From positions 1-64,000 of the forward strand of contig NZ_JACJTR010000030.1 of NCBI RefSeq assembly GCF_014698795.1: a stretch of 64,000 bases of DNA. The letters run 5' to 3'. The first letter of the stretch is position 1, and each line of letters starts with the position of its first letter. A program made the position numbers and the translations under genes. The DNA is from Nostoc sp. FACHB-892 (GTDB taxonomy: Bacteria; Cyanobacteriota; Cyanobacteriia; Cyanobacteriales; Nostocaceae). Shown piece by piece: positions 9,170 through 17,263 of the stretch. The notes under the pieces are model-generated. The model did not search any database, was not told the origin of the DNA, and saw nothing but the letters and a program-made list of their open reading frames with translations.

Positions 9170-9237
9170 CGCGTCACCAACCCTACAGGCGATCGCTTTA
9201 TGGCATACATTGAATATAGTTAGCAGTCGGCAATTCC

Positions 9238-9441
9238 ATGAATATTCGTCAAGAACTTCTAAGTCTGATTGAACAACTAAATGATGAGCAGTTATCAGCA
9301 TTGCTTGAATTAGCTCTTTCTTTCAAGAATGGCGAAAAATCTGTTAATCCTGCTGTTGAATCTCAGGCTTATCAGGATTGGGTAAGTTCTGAGAATGATA
9401 TTTACGACGAAGTATTTGCTGATGAACTTACAGCGCGGTGA
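9238..9441 (+). CDS. Small antitoxin-like protein
   Basis: This 67-residue acidic protein starts MNIRQELLSLIEQLNDEQ and ends NDIYDEVFADELTAR, the pattern of cyanobacterial antitoxins encoded just ahead of PemK/MazF toxins: a helical N-terminus followed by a flexible toxin-binding tail. The toxin reading frame starts inside its last codons (ATG at 9422), the usual overlapping arrangement. The toxin itself is truncated, so this gene is now an orphan. If expressed, it could still neutralise a related toxin elsewhere. The start is the ATG following a gap of 68 bp from the inverted-repeat element. Confidence 0.65.
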   Translation: MNIRQELLSLIEQLNDEQLSALLELALSFKNGEKSVNPAVESQAYQDWVSSENDIYDEVFADELTAR

Positions 9442-9496
9442 TGTTGTGTTGTGTCGAGTCCCCATGCCTTCAACCGGATTGGCAACAAATCCATAA
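9422..9496 (+). pseudogene. Truncated PemK/MazF-family toxin, first 24 codons
   Basis: The frame MNLQRGDVVLCRVPMPSTG is the typical N-terminus of a PemK/MazF-like RNase (RGDVV strand of the SH3-like barrel). It ends at a TAA after LATNP, only five bases before the convergent DUF4126 gene, so roughly 80-90 residues of toxin have been lost, presumably by deletion up to the neighbouring gene. The remaining piece lacks the rest of the fold and cannot be a toxin. Confidence 0.7.
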
Positions 9497-9500
9497 CTAC

Positions 9501-10121
9501 TTACCCCAATTCTCTTGATGGAGAGACGGTTTCGGGAGTTTGAGAAGATGGTTTACTCAAGAAGAAATTCCAAATTCTTTGAATAGCTATTATTAGAAAA
9601 CCAATCACAATCACTCCTGCTACCACTGGTAAAGCTAGCGCCAGCACAGACAGTCCGATTGCAATGAGCAACTCAATAGTTGACACAACTGGATTGGTTA
9701 ATCCACCTGAAACGCCAGTAGAACTTATCCGCAATATATTCGTTAATCCCTGAGTTAATCCTGCGGTTCCACCACCGGCAACTAAAGCTAACGTCCATTG
9801 CACCAGTGGATTCATCTCTGGAGCAACAGATGCTGTTACGATTGTCCCGGCGATAAATGCCGCAGGAGTGGCTACAATATCCAGCAGATGATCCAACCAA
9901 GGAATGTAATAACCGATAATTTCTAGCGAACAAGCGATTGCAAAGACAATGACAGCTTGAGGTGTTTCCACCCAATCAAAGTCAGTCGGTAAATCTAAAT
10001 GTCCAAAAACTGAAGCCACACTCAACGCTAGCAGTGGTACAAATACTCTGAAGCCAGCCGCCGCGCTCAAACTAATCCCTAGTAATAATTCAATAAATGT
10101 ATTTAGATTAAACAAAGACAT
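9501..10121 (-). CDS. DUF4126 integral membrane protein
   Basis: The protein from MSLFNLNTFIELLLG is about 206 residues with several hydrophobic helices, including LLALSVASVFGHL, TLALVAGGGTAGLTQG and VVAGVIVIGFLIIAIQ. The block GISLSAAAGFRVFVPLLALS is diagnostic of the DUF4126 family, whose function is unknown. An upstream in-frame ATG at 10181 would add 20 polar residues; I prefer 10121 because the hydrophobic N-terminus then begins as in the family. The C-terminus is short, polar and probably cytoplasmic. It is transcribed toward the truncated toxin. Confidence 0.8.
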   Translation of the reverse strand: MSLFNLNTFIELLLGISLSAAAGFRVFVPLLALSVASVFGHLDLPTDFDWVETPQAVIVFAIACSLEIIGYYIPWLDHLLDIVATPAAFIAGTIVTASVAPEMNPLVQWTLALVAGGGTAGLTQGLTNILRISSTGVSGGLTNPVVSTIELLIAIGLSVLALALPVVAGVIVIGFLIIAIQRIWNFFLSKPSSQTPETVSPSRELG

Positions 10122-10270
10122 AGTAGGACTCAAGTAATACTCCTGGTGTTTTTCCCATCTTTGAGCTGAACGGGGTGACAACTCTAAGTTGTGATCCTAA
10201 GATAAGAAACTTGGCGAAAATATTTCATCTTACTATGTGTAGAATCAACGCCGTGTGCAACTTTACTCTC

Positions 10271-10367
10271 AGACCTAACCCCCAACCCCTTCCCTACTAG
10301 CGTTGGGGAGCAGGAATCAAAGCCTCTCTGCGTTTCGGGGAGAGGAATGGAAGTGGGGTTATTAGTA
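10271..10367. repeat. Dispersed CCCCAACCCC-type inverted repeat
   Basis: The left arm CTAACCCCCAACCCCTTCC pairs imperfectly with the right arm GGAAGTGGGGTTATTAG, with an inner GGGGAG / CTCTC-rich part. This matches the familiar dispersed hairpin of filamentous cyanobacteria found between genes. It lies in the 478-bp gap between the divergently oriented DUF4126 and metH genes. I see no recognisable cobalamin or SAM riboswitch in the rest of the gap. Confidence 0.55.
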
Positions 10368-10553
10368 TACTTTGCGACTTTTCAAACAACCTCTCAAGTT
10401 GGCCAGTTTCAGGTAGCACGCTGAAATATTGATTCTGTCGTCGCTAACCTTGAGAAATCAGGTCAAAATGAGCCAATGGTGAGTTTCAGTAAAACAGACT
10501 TTATTAAAAGGATGCCAAAAATATCATAATTTTGGAAAATAATAAAGTAAGTC

Positions 10554-10571
10554 GAGTATCAGAAGACTCAC
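10554..10571. repeat. Single degenerate copy of the 21-bp array unit
   Basis: GAGTATCAGAAGACTCAC matches the GAGTATC-AAAGACTCAT phase of the 8.8-kb tandem array with one inserted base and keeps the dyad-like GAGT...ACTC. It sits just upstream of metH, where it could fold as a small hairpin in the 5' leader. Confidence 0.4.
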
Positions 10572-10599
10572 TTGATATCCTCATTTCTTCTAGGAAAAA

Positions 10600-13500
10600 A
10601 TGACTCATCCTTTCCTTGAACGCCTGCGTAGTCCAGATAGACCAGTCCTCGTCTTCGACGGAGCGATGGGAACAAATTTACAAACCCAAAACCTTACTGC
10701 TGAAGACTTCGGTGGCCCACAGTATGAAGGTTGTAACGAATACTTAGTCCACACGAAACCTGAAGCTGTGGCTAAAGTTCACCGCGACTTTCTCGCTGCT
10801 GGTGCAGATGTCATTGAAACGGATACCTTTGGCAGTACCTCCCTTGTATTGGCAGAATATGACTTGGCAGACCAAGCCTACTACCTCAGCAAGACAGCCG
10901 CAGAATTAGCCAAGGGTGTCGCGGCGGAATTTTCCACGCCAGAAAAACCCCGGTTTGTGGCAGGTTCCATCGGCCCTACAACGAAACTCCCAACTTTGGG
11001 ACATATTGACTTTGACACTATGAAAGCTACTTTTGCTGAACAAGCAGAGGCGCTGTGGGATGGTGGTGTTGATTTATTTCTGGTGGAAACTTGCCAGGAT
11101 GTGCTGCAAATTAAGGCGGCGTTGAATGCCATTGAAGAAGTGTTTGCCAAAAAAGGCGATCGCCGACCGTTGATGGTGTCTGTGACAATGGAAAGCATGG
11201 GCACAATGTTGGTTGGTTCAGAAATCAGTGCTGTGCTGACAATTTTGGAACCTTATCCAATTGACATTCTCGGTCTAAATTGCGCCACTGGCCCAGACTT
11301 GATGAAGCCACATATCAAGTATCTGGCAGAACATTCACCTTTCATCGTTTCCTGTATTCCTAACGCGGGTTTACCTGAGAACGTCGGCGGTCAAGCACAC
11401 TACCGCCTGACACCGTTGGAATTACGGATGTCGCTGATGCATTTTGTTGAAGATTTGGGTGTCCAAGTGATTGGGGGTTGCTGTGGGACGCGTCCAGAAC
11501 ACATTCAACAATTGGCAGAAGTAGCTAAAGGATTAAAACCAAAAGTTAGGCATCCAAGTTTAGAACCAGCAGCAGCATCAATTTACACCACTCAACCTTA
11601 CGATCAAGATAATTCCTTCTTGATAGTTGGTGAACGTCTCAACGCCAGTGGTTCCAAGAAGTGCCGTGATTTGCTAAATGCCGAAGATTGGGATGGACTC
11701 GTTTCAATGGCGAGGGCGCAAGTAAAAGAAGGCGCACATATTCTCGATGTCAACGTCGATTATGTGGGACGCGACGGCGTGCGGGATATGCACGAACTAG
11801 TTTCGCGCATTGTTAATAATGTGACATTGCCCTTAATGCTTGATTCCACCGAATGGGAAAAGATGGAGGCGGGTTTAAAAGTTGCCGGTGGTAAATGTTT
11901 GCTGAACTCCACCAACTACGAAGATGGGGAACCGCGCTTTTTGAAGGTGCTGGATTTAGCGAAAAAATACGGTGCTGGTGTAGTCATTGGTACTATCGAC
12001 GAAGATGGAATGGCACGAACGGCAGACAAAAAGTTTGCGATCGCCCAACGCGCATACCGTCAAGCTGTAGAATATGGCATACCACCCACAGAAATATTCT
12101 TTGATACCCTAGCGTTACCCATTTCCACTGGGATTGAAGAAGACCGAGAAAACGGTAAAGCTACAATTGAATCCATCCGGCGGATTCGTCAAGAATTACC
12201 TGGATGTCATGTGATTTTGGGTGTTTCCAATATTTCCTTTGGTTTAAATCCAGCCTCGCGGATGGTGCTGAACTCAGTATTTTTGCACGAAGCGACAACG
12301 GCGGGAATGGATGCAGCCATTGTCAGCGCTAACAAAATTTTACCGCTATCGAAGATTGACGAACGGCATCAAGAAATTTGTCGGCAGTTGATTTATGATG
12401 AGCGGAAGTTTGAGGGTGATGTTTGCGTTTACGATCCCTTGGGAGAGCTTACCACAGTGTTTGCCGGAGTAACAACTAAGCGCGATCGCTCCTTAGATGA
12501 AAGTCTCCCCATCCCAGAACGTCTTAAACGCCATATCATCGACGGCGAACGCATTGGCTTAGAAGAACATCTGAAAAAAGCCTTAGAAGAACATCCCCCC
12601 TTGGAAATTATCAACACCTTCCTGCTAGATGGCATGAAAGTTGTCGGGGAATTATTCGGTTCTGGACAAATGCAGTTACCCTTCGTTTTGCAATCAGCAG
12701 AAACCATGAAGGCGGCGGTAGCATTTTTAGAACCATTCATGGAAAAATCAGAATCAGGCAACAATGCCAAGGGAACCTTTATCATTGCCACAGTTAAAGG
12801 TGATGTCCACGACATTGGTAAAAACTTGGTGGATATTATCTTATCCAACAACGGCTATAAGGTGATTAACCTGGGAATTAAGCAGCCAGTGGAAAATATC
12901 ATCAACGCTTACGAACAGCACAAAGCTGATTGTATTGCCATGAGTGGATTGCTGGTGAAATCCACCGCCTTCATGAAAGAGAACTTGGAGGTATTCAACG
13001 AGAAAGGAATTAGTGTCCCCGTAATTTTAGGCGGTGCGGCGCTGACTCCCAAGTTTGTCTATGAAGATTGCCAAAATACCTATAAAGGTAAAGTTGTTTA
13101 TGGCAAAGATGCCTTTTCTGACTTGCACTTCATGGATAAATTAATGCCAGCAAAGGCTACTGGTAACTGGGAAGATTTGCAAGGATTTTTGAATGAAGTC
13201 GAAACTGCTGAAGTTTCGATGAATGGCCACAAAGAACCAAAAGTTACAACTACTGAAGAAACAACATCTGCTGAACCAAAAGAATTAGATACGAGACGTT
13301 CTGATGCTGTGGCTATAGATATTGAACGTCCCACGCCGCCTTTTTGGGGAACGAAGTTATTGCAGCCTAGTGATATTCCCATTGAGGAAATATTCTGGCA
13401 CTTGGATTTACAAGCTTTAGTTGCTGGACAATGGCAATTCCGCAAGCCAAAGGAACAATCTAAGGAAGAATATCAGGCTTTCTTGGCTGAGAAAGTGTAC

Positions 13501-14130
13501 CCAATTTTAGAAACTTGGAAGCAACGGATTCTTGAAGAAAATCTGTTGCATCCCCAGGTGATTTATGGGTATTTCCCTTGTCAAGCTGAGGGTAATTCTC
13601 TACATATATATAATCCAGAAAGCCAATCACAGCAGGTTGCAACTTTCGAGTTTCCTAGACAAAAGTCTTTAAGGCGGCTGTGCATAGCAGATTTCTTTGC
13701 ACCGAAGGAATCAGGAATTATTGATGTCTTTCCAATGCAGGCGGTGACTGTAGGAGAGATTGCGACAGAGTTTGCTCAAAAGCTGTTTGCTGATAATCAA
13801 TACACCGATTACCTGTATTTCCACGGCATGACAGTGCAGGTGGCGGAGGCTGTGGCTGAGTGGACACATGCCAGAATTCGCCGAGAGTTAGGTTTTACTG
13901 CTGAAGAACCCGACAATATTCGGGATATATTAGCACAACGCTATCGTGGTTCACGGTATAGCTTTGGGTATCCCGCTTGTCCAAATATCCAAGACCAATA
14001 CAAGCAACTGGAGTTATTGCAGACTGACAGGATTAACTTGTATATGGATGAAAGTGAACAACTTTATCCAGAACAATCTACCACTGCAATTATTGCTTAC
14101 CACCCACTAGCAAAATACTTTAGTGCTTAA
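10600..14130 (+). CDS. metH: Cobalamin-dependent methionine synthase
   Basis: MetH transfers a methyl group from 5-methyltetrahydrofolate through cobalamin to homocysteine, making methionine. All four modules are visible in 1176 residues: a homocysteine-binding barrel (1 to about 320) beginning VLVFDGAMGTNLQTQ, with the zinc cysteines in NCATGP and GGCCGTRPEHI; a pterin-binding barrel (about 335-620; GERLNASGSKK, DVNVDYVG); the cap and B12 domain with DVHDIGKNLVDIIL near 733 supplying the lower-ligand histidine; and the C-terminal reactivation domain that binds SAM, ending in HPLAKYF. Length is normal for the family. It is monocistronic here, followed by dispersed hairpin repeats. The ATG at 10600 follows an A-rich leader. 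Confidence 0.97.
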   Translation: MTHPFLERLRSPDRPVLVFDGAMGTNLQTQNLTAEDFGGPQYEGCNEYLVHTKPEAVAKVHRDFLAAGADVIETDTFGSTSLVLAEYDLADQAYYLSKTAAELAKGVAAEFSTPEKPRFVAGSIGPTTKLPTLGHIDFDTMKATFAEQAEALWDGGVDLFLVETCQDVLQIKAALNAIEEVFAKKGDRRPLMVSVTMESMGTMLVGSEISAVLTILEPYPIDILGLNCATGPDLMKPHIKYLAEHSPFIVSCIPNAGLPENVGGQAHYRLTPLELRMSLMHFVEDLGVQVIGGCCGTRPEHIQQLAEVAKGLKPKVRHPSLEPAAASIYTTQPYDQDNSFLIVGERLNASGSKKCRDLLNAEDWDGLVSMARAQVKEGAHILDVNVDYVGRDGVRDMHELVSRIVNNVTLPLMLDSTEWEKMEAGLKVAGGKCLLNSTNYEDGEPRFLKVLDLAKKYGAGVVIGTIDEDGMARTADKKFAIAQRAYRQAVEYGIPPTEIFFDTLALPISTGIEEDRENGKATIESIRRIRQELPGCHVILGVSNISFGLNPASRMVLNSVFLHEATTAGMDAAIVSANKILPLSKIDERHQEICRQLIYDERKFEGDVCVYDPLGELTTVFAGVTTKRDRSLDESLPIPERLKRHIIDGERIGLEEHLKKALEEHPPLEIINTFLLDGMKVVGELFGSGQMQLPFVLQSAETMKAAVAFLEPFMEKSESGNNAKGTFIIATVKGDVHDIGKNLVDIILSNNGYKVINLGIKQPVENIINAYEQHKADCIAMSGLLVKSTAFMKENLEVFNEKGISVPVILGGAALTPKFVYEDCQNTYKGKVVYGKDAFSDLHFMDKLMPAKATGNWEDLQGFLNEVETAEVSMNGHKEPKVTTTEETTSAEPKELDTRRSDAVAIDIERPTPPFWGTKLLQPSDIPIEEIFWHLDLQALVAGQWQFRKPKEQSKEEYQAFLAEKVYPILETWKQRILEENLLHPQVIYGYFPCQAEGNSLHIYNPESQSQQVATFEFPRQKSLRRLCIADFFAPKESGIIDVFPMQAVTVGEIATEFAQKLFADNQYTDYLYFHGMTVQVAEAVAEWTHARIRRELGFTAEEPDNIRDILAQRYRGSRYSFGYPACPNIQDQYKQLELLQTDRINLYMDESEQLYPEQSTTAIIAYHPLAKYFSA

Positions 14131-14137
14131 TCTATAT

Positions 14138-14230
14138 CTCCTCTCCTTAATAAAGAGAGCTGTTAATACTTAATCCATATCCCCTCTCCTTAATAAGGAG
14201 AGGGGTGCCCGAAGGGCGGGGTGAGGTTAC
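14138..14230. repeat. Hairpin repeats downstream of metH
   Basis: Two related hairpins follow the metH stop. The second is perfect: CCCCTCTCCTT, loop AAT, AAGGAGAGGGG at 14181-14205, followed by GTGCCCGAAGGGC. The first (CTCTCC...AGAGAG, about 14144-14160) is a decayed copy. This is a very common dispersed cyanobacterial repeat. It may end metH transcription, although no T-run follows. Confidence 0.7.
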
Positions 14231-14396
14231 TACTTCTACTGGACTGGCACTCTAGCTGTGCCCCACTAAGAAGCGACTGTATTTAACCCGATTGAGAACC
14301 TCTACGGTTTTTACTGAAACACAGCTATTATTTGGTAATTCATAATACAGCGAGTAAAATAGCGAGAGCAGATTTACTGTCCTCAAGGCTCCTATT

Positions 14397-15749
14397 ATGA
14401 AAGTGGTTCAAGCTCTTGCTCGTTACTTCCCAGATAAATGTGGTGGTATTCAAGTAAACCTCACCGAGTTACTGCCAGAATTGCGATCGCATGATATTGA
14501 CATCCAGATAGCAGCAGCTAGTAACGGTTCCCAAAAAGAAGAAACTTATAAATATAATGACGTAGAAGTTTATCGATATCCTGTATTTCCTGCGCCCAAA
14601 ACAGAGCCAAATCATGGACAATTTTCGCATGGGAAATTTGAGTATTTCGCTAATTGGTTAACTAACCAAAAAGCAGACATATATCATCAGCACCATTGGG
14701 AAGTATATTGTGGGTTGCCTCATTTGCGATTAGCTAAAGAATTAGGCATGGCAACAGTGTTGACAGTACACTATGCTGTACCAGTTTGCCAGCGAATTAC
14801 TTTGATGTTCAATGGACAGAAAGTTTGTGATGGCAAAATTGATGTGGTGCGGTGTTCCCAGTGTGCTGATACTTTGAGCAAAAAGCTACCTGCTGCAATG
14901 GTCAATAGGTTGAGCCATTTGCCCTTGGATCTCCTTAGCTGTCTACCAATGCCTGTGAGTGCATATCTTCCAGCCTCAGTAGACGATGGCAATCTAGGAA
15001 GATTTGTACGCCCTTTTGTTGTGCCTAGTTATGTTGCTGCACGCAAAAAAAGTTTGCTAAAAATGGCAAAATATGCTGATCGCATTGTGACAGTGTGTGA
15101 TTGGCTTTATAAAGCTCTACTCATCAACGGCATACCTGAAGAAAAACTCATTCTCTCTCGACATGGAATTTCTTATACTGCACAAGAAAAATTACCACAA
15201 AAGAAACAGCAATCAGACCCTTTAAAAGTAGTTTTTTTAGGACGTTGGGATATATATAAAGGTATCGAAATTTTAGTACAGGCAGTTAAAGATTTACCGC
15301 CTCTTGTAAAGATTGAGTTGACCATTTATGGAATAACGCAGGATGAGCGATATCGCCAAAAAATCTTTAATTTGATAGCAAATGATCCTCGAATTCGTGT
15401 AAATAAACAACTACCAAGAGAAGAACTCTCTCAAACTCTAGCTAGCTATGATTTACTGGCTGTACCTTCCCAATGCCTGGAAACTGGGCCTTTGGTTGTA
15501 TTAGAAGCCCACTCCCTATCTGTACCTGTTATCGGCTCTAACTTAGGGGGTATTGCTGAACTTGTTAGACATGGCATTGATGGTTGGTTAGTGACTGCTA
15601 ACGATACTAAAGCTTGGACTCAAGCTCTTGAGAGATTAGCAACTGATACTAATTTACTGTGGAAATTGCGCCAAGGTATTAAACCTGTTCGCACAGTAAA
15701 TATGCAGGCAGCAGATTTAGCAACCATATATAAAAACCTACAACGGTAG
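14397..15749 (+). CDS. GT4-family glycosyltransferase
   Basis: This 450-residue protein has the two-domain GT-B layout of GT4 enzymes. The N-terminal half opens MKVVQALARYFPDKCGGIQ, where GG loops bind the acceptor. The C-terminal half has VVFLGRWDIYKGIEILVQAV, LAVPSQCLETGPLVVLEAHS (the E-x7-E region holding the nucleotide sugar) and GSNLGGIAELVRHGIDGWLV. It should transfer a sugar from a nucleotide-sugar donor to a surface polysaccharide or lipid-linked intermediate; donor and acceptor cannot be read from sequence. A PIG-L deacetylase gene follows 60 bp downstream on the same strand, and the hps locus lies beyond it, so a role in exopolysaccharide synthesis is inferred. Confidence 0.88.
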   Translation: MKVVQALARYFPDKCGGIQVNLTELLPELRSHDIDIQIAAASNGSQKEETYKYNDVEVYRYPVFPAPKTEPNHGQFSHGKFEYFANWLTNQKADIYHQHHWEVYCGLPHLRLAKELGMATVLTVHYAVPVCQRITLMFNGQKVCDGKIDVVRCSQCADTLSKKLPAAMVNRLSHLPLDLLSCLPMPVSAYLPASVDDGNLGRFVRPFVVPSYVAARKKSLLKMAKYADRIVTVCDWLYKALLINGIPEEKLILSRHGISYTAQEKLPQKKQQSDPLKVVFLGRWDIYKGIEILVQAVKDLPPLVKIELTIYGITQDERYRQKIFNLIANDPRIRVNKQLPREELSQTLASYDLLAVPSQCLETGPLVVLEAHSLSVPVIGSNLGGIAELVRHGIDGWLVTANDTKAWTQALERLATDTNLLWKLRQGIKPVRTVNMQAADLATIYKNLQR

Positions 15750-15809
15750 TTTCTCTTTCTGGGTAGATAAATCCGAATAAAATACAACTCACGAGTCAAT
15801 ATTGTAGAG

Positions 15810-16685
15810 ATGAATGAAACCGATTTTCAGAGATGCAATAAAGGAATGAAGAGAATGCTGAACGTTAAACATTTCCTTCATCGAGTACAAAACAAGATTT
15901 GGCGACTATACAATCATAAATTGCCAGAAATTCTCAGTCTGTTGCAGTTTCTTTGGCTATTGCATATTGGTAGTAAGCCAATGAAAGTTAATCAGAAATC
16001 TGCAATGATAATTGCACCACACCAGGATGATGAAGTTTTGGGGTGTGGTGGTTTGATTAGACTCAAGCGAGAACAGAATGTGCCAGTCCAGATTGTTTTT
16101 GTCACAGATGGAGCAGCAAGTCATGGCAAACATCCCAAATTTCAATCTGGTGAAATAGTTCCAATTCGTAAGCAGGAAGCGCTTTGTGCTTTAAGCATCT
16201 TAGGTGTAGACAAGAGCCAAATTTACTTTCTCAACAAACCAGATAGTCAGCTTCAATATCTAGATGCAAGCAAGCGCCAACAAACAATTGAACAACTTGC
16301 CGGGCTTCTGAAATCCTTCCAGCCTGGGGAGATTTATGTGACTCACCGCCAAGACCGGATTAAAGACCATGAAGTAACTTATGAATTACTGCTAGCGGCA
16401 ATTCAACACTCTGAAATTGAGGTTGACATTTTCCAGTACCCTATTTGGATTCTCTGGAAATCTTTACTCTTCCGTGACCTGAAACTAGATGAATTAGCAT
16501 CTGCTCACCGTATATCTATTCATTCTGTTCAAAGCAAGAAGATAGAGGCACTTGAAGCCTACCGCTCTCAGTGCCTACCTATTGATGCTGAAACTTCTGC
16601 TGTATTAAAGCCTGGTTTCCTACGGCGATTTTTCGTACCGTATGAAATTTTTTTCAAGCCGACTTCTTTGTCGTCAAATCAATAA
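15810..16685 (+). CDS. PIG-L family deacetylase
   Basis: The signature PHQDDEVLGCGG (residues 70-81) supplies the zinc-binding His-Asp-Asp of the PIG-L/LmbE family, and YVTHRQDRIKDHEV supplies the later histidines. These enzymes remove N-acetyl groups from GlcNAc-containing sugars or conjugates. About 60 polar-to-hydrophobic residues precede the catalytic domain, including LSLLQFLWLLHIG, which may be a membrane-associated helix. The 291-residue length is normal. The start at 15810 has a weak AGAG upstream; ATG 15837 is an alternative. It probably modifies the sugar product made with the GT4 enzyme encoded just upstream. Confidence 0.85.
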   Translation: MNETDFQRCNKGMKRMLNVKHFLHRVQNKIWRLYNHKLPEILSLLQFLWLLHIGSKPMKVNQKSAMIIAPHQDDEVLGCGGLIRLKREQNVPVQIVFVTDGAASHGKHPKFQSGEIVPIRKQEALCALSILGVDKSQIYFLNKPDSQLQYLDASKRQQTIEQLAGLLKSFQPGEIYVTHRQDRIKDHEVTYELLLAAIQHSEIEVDIFQYPIWILWKSLLFRDLKLDELASAHRISIHSVQSKKIEALEAYRSQCLPIDAETSAVLKPGFLRRFFVPYEIFFKPTSLSSNQ

Positions 16686-17263
16686 TCTAATAGATGGTCT
16701 GTGCGAACGACAGTGTAATTCAGCTATTGACTATTAAACCTAATTACTGTGATGCCTCCTCACTACAGGAAGGTTTTAAATTTTTTCATATTATTTTGCC
16801 CCTAACTGATATTTTTACTTTAACAAGTGGGTACTATAACTTTAGTATGCTGATAACATCTTCATAAAGCTACCTTTGAATGAAATAGATTTCTATAAAG
16901 TTGATTTTAAATTATACTTTTTTTCTATCAAAGTAAGCTTAATTAGCCTGTGGAAATACAGGTTCTGTTTCTGTGACATCAGTATTCCATAGAAGGATAA
17001 ATTTTATTTCATAAGCAGGCATAAATTAAATAATTCCGATAAGTTCAGTATTTTTCGGTATTAACCACAAAATGAACCCATGATATAAATTGAATAAATC
17101 GTATTTGTTAATTTGCTACTGCATTTTTAACAATATTTAAGCAAGGTTAGGTTTCACATCAATAAAAAGTCTCACTTTTAGTTAAAACTTACATAGTAGG
17201 CTGAATTAGCTATAAAATCAACATTTTCAAATCTGTAAACAAACACTTGGCAGGGGAGCTTCT
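16686..17263. other. 578-bp AT-rich leader upstream of hpsA
   Basis: No gene or strong hairpin is seen. The stretch is AT-rich, with a possible extended -10 TATAAAAT at about 17211 and a good AGGGGAG ribosome binding site 8 bases before the hpsA start. As the region 5' of an hps locus induced during hormogonium formation, it should hold regulated promoter elements, but I cannot identify a specific motif. Confidence 0.5.

Noticed and set aside
10400..10600. Cobalamin or SAM riboswitch ahead of metH
   Set aside because: I looked for conserved B12-box and SAM-type core motifs and did not find them; only a degenerate 21-bp repeat copy and A-rich leader are visible.
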